Shown one piece after another: positions 57,807-64,000 of a stretch of DNA of 64,000 nt. Every line of letters starts with the position of its first letter. Position 1 is the stretch's first letter. Location of the stretch: positions 27,590,177-27,654,176 of the forward strand of contig OW028585.1 in the NCBI GenBank assembly GCA_932294295.1, read 5' to 3'. Made by a program: the position numbers and the translations under genes. A model generated the notes under the pieces. The model did not search any database. It was not told where the DNA came from and was given only the letters and a program-made list of their open reading frames with translations. This DNA comes from Alitta virens (taxonomy: Eukaryota; Annelida; Polychaeta; Phyllodocida; Nereididae).

Positions 57807-58392
57807 ACCTTACAAGGATGGGAAATGTATACCACATACTTCTATGTATGGCAGGCCAATGACAAAAAATCACTTTTTGCAGCTAAGCGCTTCGCCGTTT
57901 AAACTAACACCGCCGCTTTAAAACAATTTTACCACTATTCAAAAGATAAAATTGTCAGCTCTCTAAAAAGGTTAGAATTTTTGAAATCGGACGAGAATTA
58001 ACGATTCTAGGACCAAAAAACGTAACAAAAAGTCAATGGTCTGTTCAGTCCACAGATGCAAGCCATTGTGTGGCTGTGTTGCTATGGGCAACGTCACAGG
58101 AGCGTCATCGCTTCGGTAATACAATCGAATAATACAGAACAATAAAACATTTTCTGTCCAAATCTAGTATAAAAAACAATTCTGACAAGAAATATTTAAC
58201 AACTGGTTTGTAAATATCATTCGTAAATTTTTTTATTAACCTCAAAATGTCCCAGAAAGTTTTGTGGTGATGACGTTGTTGACAGTTATGCAATGCTCTG
58301 ATTGGTCAATGGCAAAAATTGATATTCATGAATTTTTTCTATACTACATGAATGCATAGCCAGGCAGCTCAACTAAAAGTGAAAATTGTGGG

Positions 58393-58532
58393 GTATAAAT
58401 AAGACCCAAGTGGATATGTGGTATATTTTTATATTCCCTCACTTGTGGACAGATTGGCTTCAGCCATCCTGGCCAATCTGTCCACTCGTGGGGAATATAA
58501 AAATATACCACATAACCATTGGGTCTTATTAT
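58393..58532. mobile_element. fold-back MITE, 60-bp arms
   Basis: AAATAAGACCCAAGTGGATA and onward to GACAGATTGGC is inverted as GCCAATCTGTCC to CCATTGGGTCTTATTAT. Arms of about 62 bases have a handful of mismatches and a loop of about 14 bases (TTCAGCCATCCTGG). It includes TGGTATATTTTTATATTCCC on one side and its inverse on the other. No open frame. Confidence 0.9.
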
Positions 58533-58609
58533 AATACAGGATTCCAGAACTAATGCAGTTTGTGTAAGAATCAATGAAAAAAAAGCCTCATATCCACTGT
58601 TACTTGACC

Positions 58610-58935
58610 TTTATCATTTAACTTGCATTCCAATTCAATGACCTATGGAAACTGACAATAGAAGAAAGAGCTGTTACAAAAACTCGGTGCAACTATTCCA
58701 TTCAACATGCAGTTATTCAATTTATTTGCACTCAATAGCTTGCAAGCCACTTCAACATGGTGTCTTACAGTCAGCATCACTGATTCTATGTTCAGAGGTT
58801 TTATCAAGGATTTATTTATTATTCATTCCTATTCAACATACAGTACTCACTACTCAAGATAATTCATCTGCAGCTATCCAATTGGAATACAAAAGCTGGA
58901 AATACCCATACATTGAGAAGGTAATAGTCAGCTAC
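58610..58935 (+). repeat. direct repeat 3, copy 2
   Basis: Same order as 24,285-24,960 without its 370-base middle: TTGCATTCCAATTCAATGAC, GGAAACTGACAATAGAAGAA, CTATGTTCAGAGGTTTTATC and CATACAGTACTCACTACTCA. It has about 60 extra bases (near 58,720-58,790) instead. Confidence 0.8.
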
Positions 58936-59369
58936 ATGACATGGGGTGTGAGTTAAATAAAGAATAATTCAACTAGATTTAGGTAAACTGGGAGACTGTG
59001 GTGGTAAAGTATTTAAATCAGTTATTTTCCATAATTCTACGAACAACCACCTTACCATGAGAAATGTTAACATTTGTCCCGTTTTCAAAAGGATAACTTT
59101 AAATCTTGCATATTACTGACTGTAATAACAATTCAACAAGACTCTCTAATTTTTTATATTTTACCAATGCTTTCTTGGTGGGTTATGCTCTTCAAAAGGA
59201 TGGGTGTGTTTTTTTCTTGTTTGGCAGTATATTAAACCACTATCTGGTAATTATATAACGTATCAATGTTGCCTTTTAATTTTGATTTACTAAAAAAACA
59301 ATTGTAGAATAAATTTTATTTTTTTATTTTTATTTCTTTCAGAATACTTCAATTATCTTATAAATCTCC

Positions 59370-59466
59370 TGTGTCTATTTTGATCTGTGTCTATTTTGAT
59401 CTGTGTCTATTTTGATCTGTGTCTATTTTGATCTGTGTCTATTTTGATCTTTGTCTATTTTGATCT
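59370..59466 (+). repeat. minisatellite, six copies of TGTGTCTATTTTGATC
   Basis: Six near-identical 16-base units. The other copy of direct repeat 1 has only two (29,175-29,207), so the array has expanded or contracted since the duplication. Confidence 0.95.
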
Positions 59467-60051
59467 GCATTAGCGAAAAGTTAAGATTTGTTCAGTCTGA
59501 CCTTTTGGCATTTCTGAGAAAAGAAATAACACAAACTAAGCTTATGTGGGTCTAAAGAATCTCTGAATAGTAAACCAGGCTGGCATGTTTGGAAAGGTCG
59601 TTATCATTGACTGATGGAGTTTTGTTTTAAAATAGAAGAAAAGAGCAAAGGCTACTGACAATATTTTAACTTTTGACTGTACTAAGAATGCCTTAAAAAT
59701 GTGAAGTTATTCTGTTAAAAGCATTGCCTAATAAATAGAGGTACAAGGGTCAGAATCTGCACATTCGGAAGTCTAGACCATATGGCATATTAGTGACACT
59801 AGTTATTTGAAAGGATTGCAAAGCAAAATAGCAAAACCCACAGAGAAGACTACTTTGTGAAATGTGTCATAGGAAAAATGTATCAGGTACTTTAGCATTT
59901 TTTAAATGACTAGCTGTGATGAATATATTGAAATCAACGTCAGAGACAGTTGCTGACAATTGAATCTGATGCACTTTCATAATATAAAATTCTTCATGAA
60001 TCCAAATCATTCGTCGAGTGACCTTCAGCTAATTTTCTTCAATAGTCAAGC

Positions 60052-60195
60052 TAACAGGCTTTAAGTCCTGTTTTTCTGCACCTGATTGGCTAATTAGGAC
60101 AGGCAGGGACATGGCAATGAGACAAGGATGAAACAGCCATCAATCATAAGCTTGAACGGGAATTGAACTGGGACCCAAAAGTTGGTGATAAGATA
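60052..60195 (-). mobile_element. tRNA-derived SINE (family S), truncated, in direct repeat 1
   Basis: Minus-strand reading: GGGTCCCAGTTCAATTCCCG, GATGGCTGTTTCATCC, CCTGCCTGTCCTAATTAGCC and GCAGAAAAACAGGACTTAAA. Same place and truncation as the copy at 29,822, so it was present before the direct duplication. Confidence 0.8.
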
Positions 60196-60911
60196 GCCAT
60201 ATCATTTTAAAAGTCCAATAATGGTTCAGTGCTTTCCACCTAGACTAGATGTATTTGTAAAGGTATTGATACTTTTTTAGACACACTTTTCTTTGGAAAC
60301 TTCTTACAACAAAATTGCATGTCATCTATTCCAGGTGTTATCCATCAAAGTAGGACCAAGGTTTCTTGCATATTATGTATATTATGCATGGAACACAATG
60401 ATGTATAGGTGTACACTGGTGTACTGGAATATGCATGGTCAAACATTCGTCAACTTTCCGAAGTTATTTTTGACTAACATTAACGTTATATATATTTGCG
60501 TGCAAAAATCTACTTTTCATGGCAATTAGTTAATTGATGCCTACTGGCAATTCAGCAAAACTTGACTCCTAGGAGATTTTAACTGATGACTTTTTAAAGT
60601 GTTTAGTTTATTGTCTTTGCCCTTAACCGGCAAGTTTCTGATAATACCCCAAGGTTTTCTAACCACACAAGTGAATACTAACAATTTGATTTAAAAAGTC
60701 ATCATTTACCACAATATAGTGCTTCTTGTTTGGTCAAAAATAGCTGTTAATTTAAAGGTACAGCCGGACCTAAAAGTTTAAATAAACTTGAGTATATGCT
60801 TTATTCAACTGCACAAATATCTAGCTATGTACTCCTTGACATTGCTATCAGAAATATACTGAAATAAGTTAGCAAAATTAAAATATCAAGCATTGGTATG
60901 ATAAACTATAT

Positions 60912-60957
60912 GGTGTTTCCAGTGTGATAAACACTCGTCTCCACACTGCAAAAACGC
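60912..60957 (+). repeat. MITE fragment, GTTTCCAGTGTGATAAACAC
   Basis: TGGTGTTTCCAGTGTGATAA, ACACTCGTCTCCACACTGC. Same words at 45,655-45,702. GTGT...ACAC termini suggest one end of a short inverted-repeat element. Confidence 0.55.
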
Positions 60958-61254
60958 GATATTTAGCACGGGATGATTCAGCATTAAGAAATAGGTAGAA
61001 TCAGCATTGGGTTTTTTGGTCGGCTCGGTATATCAGGCATTGACTTTTTGTTCAGGCATAATAAGATGTACATATAGGAATCTATTGTTTGCTTCTTTGC
61101 TCCATTAGTTACTGCATGACAGAAATACATGTTTTGCCCAGTATCCAGGCACCAATCATAAATAGTTTCTGAGTCTCTTTACCTCAGAATGTTACATTGT
61201 TGATTATAAAGCTTTCATATTACATAACACTGTATTCATTTAAACTTTTAATCA

Positions 61255-61380
61255 ATGAATCAATCATTTTAATCAATCAATCAATTATTCAATCAAGCAA
61301 TCAATCAATGCAGTGGAGTCTTTAATGTCCCTCAGTTCAGACACCAAGTACAATTCACTTCCCATGTTACTATCTTACCA
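61255..61380 (+). repeat. (AATC)n array and family T fragment
   Basis: AATCAATCAATC-type repeats (61,255-61,308) followed by GTGGAGTCTTTAATGTCCCT and CAGACACCAAGTACAATTCA, matching one edge of family T. As in other copies, it sits next to a tetranucleotide array. Confidence 0.6.
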
Positions 61381-61509
61381 CAGAAAAAATCATAGATGAG
61401 AAATTAATATCATCCCTTATTCATTGTTTATTAAATAAAGCCTAATAAAATGCCGCTTGAGGGAATGACACTGTTACAAATATACATGTAATGACAGATT
61501 TACATGGAA

Positions 61510-63870
61510 ACATTGAAAATTGAATAGCATTTTGGATGATCACATTGCTAAAAGTGTCCCTATTATCTTCTTTTTAATATACAATTTAAAACCTTTGAAT
61601 CTATGTGGACTTTTTATTTATTTTTTAATATCAGGAATATTAATCCATATTTTTGGATATTTAAAAGATATGCGTTTTAACCATTGTCAAGAGAGCTACC
61701 CAGTTTCAGTTTCAAAAAGCTTTTTCTACAAAATGTAGCAATTAGTATAATTTGTAGAAAGAACCTTGAAAGTTGTGGCTATCTGTTAGATGGGAAGCTA
61801 GTCACATGATAAAATGGATGGTATTGGTTGAATGATGACATGTGACCAGTGGTCATGTGACTTCGCCTTTGCTCTCTCCAATACAAATTACTTTTTATAA
61901 ATAAAAATCCACTTTTTCTTAGCAGTTCTTGCCACATCTTGGCTAAGCTGAAATCAGAGACATGCCCTGACCTGTGAAGAAAATGTGTAAAACGCCCAGA
62001 ATGTGTAGAGATGGAGGGAAAGCACATTTGTCACCAATGGTATTGCCAAGTAGCCATTTGCATGTAGGCTTGAATGGGCAGCAGATGGAGTGGACATGAG
62101 GTAAAGCTTACATTTCGGTTGGCGGAATATAAACTTGATTGAACAGAGCAGGTATTTGGCAAACGGCTGGCCGTTTCAGTTGCATAGTGAAAGAGAAGGC
62201 ATTCTACTGTTTGTATTTTTGTGCAGTTTTGTATAGTGTAAGCAAAATGTGTCCAAGAATCTTGATTTACAGTTTATATTATTAAATTCATATGTTAATT
62301 TCTTATACTTTTTCTAAATATATAATTACATTGGGGACCAACACTATGCCTAATAATCATGGTCCCCTGTGATTCATGAAAACTTTTAAAAAGTGAAACC
62401 TCTCCTAAATTAGGTCCTTTGGGACAGTGTTAAACTTTTTATGACTGAATTTACTTTTTTGATGACACATATTTATTGTCCCTACCTTGTCCCTTTAAAA
62501 TCTGATTCAGTACCACTCCCATCAGTGAAAAACTACCAATTATTTTACAACTTGTGCCCACATATTTGCTAGCAAATTTTTGGTCAGAAAATCCAATACG
62601 CTTAATTGTGTGGAGAACAACTCTGACAGATGAGCTGAGCCTGCACCCATTAATTATGGGCCCAAACCTTAAAATCTCAGGGAATTAATGCCAAAAATAA
62701 CATATATATTGAATGGTTAACTGCAAAGTTCCTAAGGTGACTCTGGAATTAATCTTGATTATATTTGCTGCGTATAAGATTAATTTTATTGCACTTTGCA
62801 ATCACCGAGCCAGCAAATGTTAACATAGTGCTTGTCAGTCTTTTTTACAAACTAGACTTACCTAGACCACCATTTAAGCATCTTGCTATAACTTAACCAA
62901 ATATTCTAGCTATAGCTACACCATAAGTAGTAGGTAATATATATAGTCAGGCTCAAAAGTCTACAAACTTCAGAATGGACTTTTAATAAGCAGAACACAG
63001 TTCAGCTTTTTTCTTGTATAAACAATATATTTTCACTTTGATGATTATATTCATATATGATTTATATTATATTGCACAAGGGCTTTTGAGCCCTACTGTA
63101 TAATTGATACAATATAATATGCTATGTCATAATTTAATAATGTTTATGCATTATTGAAATAATTTAAATTTACTTTAAACGGATTAGTAGAAATACATCA
63201 GAATGATAAATATTTGGAATTTTATTTCATTATAAACTTAAATAACATATTATGATATAATGAGTTGAGCTCACTAAGTATAGCTCGGTTTGGCTTGTTA
63301 TGGCTTCAGGTAGCTTTTGATTTCTAGCTCTGGACAGTTAAAGTTCAAACATTCCAAGTCAGGAGCATAATTAATATATATTCAAAATCTTGTCAAAACC
63401 ATGCCACTTGAATATTTACCAAACCTGCATACTTTAACATTACAGTCAAACAATTCTATGCAGAAAGTCATTATGAATTGCACTGTCAAAATAGCTAGCA
63501 TTAGTCTGAAAAATGTTTGCTGTATGAACTATATGTATTCTTGTGTTTCCAAAAAAAGTACAGCTTTTTGCATTGCATGACATTTGTATATTTACACTAG
63601 CCTGCCAGAAATAGAAGTCATAGATCGCCATTAGTTTTGCACAACTAACTGTGATGTAGGTTGACCATAATATATGGAATGGGATATACATTATACTTTT
63701 TTCGGAATGAAATTGTTTGAAAATGTAAAGAATGGCACCTTGTCAACTTGTTAGCATGGAATTACTTTCTGATTTTAGTGACATCTCATTGCCACAGAGG
63801 TCATAAAGTATTATCTGCTGTAGCCAGACTTCCACATTCTCAATTAATATGACATTTTGTAGCAATCAAG
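61510..63870 (+). repeat. direct repeat 2, copy 2
   Basis: Same-strand match to 39,160-41,950. It lacks about 430 bases of that copy (join near 62,430) and lacks element F. It has its own difference at about 62,885-63,040. A stretch near 63,190-63,600 has no counterpart, and similarity resumes at 63,630. Confidence 0.92.
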
Positions 63871-63943
63871 GGCAGTCTAACTGGCAAGGTTTCAATGGCC
63901 CACATATAAGTAGACAAGAAATAAAGTATCTATAGATTTCATG

Positions 63944-64000
63944 CCTGTGGCTGTCTGTGGCTGTCAGTGGCTGTCAGCGGCTGTCAGTGGCTGTCTGTGG
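63944..64000 (+). repeat. 10-bp minisatellite CTGTCAGTGG, cut by window end
   Basis: At least five units of GGCTGTCAGT/GGCTGTCTGT run to the last base, so the array continues beyond the window. Confidence 0.9.

Larger units (their letters stand above)
59350..60680 (+). repeat. direct repeat 1, copy 2
   Basis: Same-strand match to 29,155-30,495. It begins with six tandem units and ends with GGTTTTCTAACCACACAAGT. The last segment (about 60,540-60,680) appears inverted at 39,005-39,150. Confidence 0.9.

Overview
This window is AT-rich, intron- and repeat-scale DNA from an animal nuclear genome. It holds no bacterial-style genes, operons, CRISPR arrays or rRNA. Evidence for an animal is a Tc1-like transposon, three degraded non-LTR (LINE) reverse-transcriptase tails, a tRNA-derived SINE family with intact A and B boxes, fold-back MITEs, GATA and CA microsatellites and minisatellites. 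The repeat style suggests a marine invertebrate, perhaps a deuterostome such as a hemichordate or echinoderm, but this is a weak inference. I could not identify any host protein-coding gene. One short minus-strand stretch near 5.4 kb looks like a possible first coding exon and is reported only as a finding.

Layout. 1-10 kb: ordinary repeat-littered DNA with two minus-strand LINE remnants (4.63-4.96 and 8.29-8.61 kb), SINEs and a 350-bp polypyrimidine tract. 10.2-21.7 kb: two abutting inverted repeats. A small one (10.18-12.67 kb) encloses a 17-bp minisatellite. A larger one (arms 12.67-14.90 and 18.96-21.69 kb) has a 4.06-kb spacer with a near-perfect 150-bp hairpin almost exactly at its centre. 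21.7-32 kb: dispersed repeats, a full-length but dead Tc1-like element (25,141-26,832), MITEs, minisatellites and GATA arrays. 32.15-50.26 kb: a very large imperfect inverted repeat, with arms of about 6.6-6.9 kb around a 4.7-kb spacer. 50.3-53.5 kb: further rearranged copies of pieces of those arms. 53.5-57.6 kb: fold-back repeats, then a 5'-truncated LINE whose 3' end is tandemly duplicated. 57.6-64 kb: palindromes and second copies of segments also found at 24, 29-30 and 39-42 kb.

The architecture is the main interest. At least three inverted repeats and three pairs of long direct repeats are interleaved over 54 kb, with SINEs and MITEs that are shared or unshared between copies and so give relative ages. 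No gene system was found in which genes act together. The only proteins recognised are decayed transposase and reverse transcriptase. Repeat boundaries were read by eye and are approximate, usually within 10-50 bases and less precise for diverged edges.
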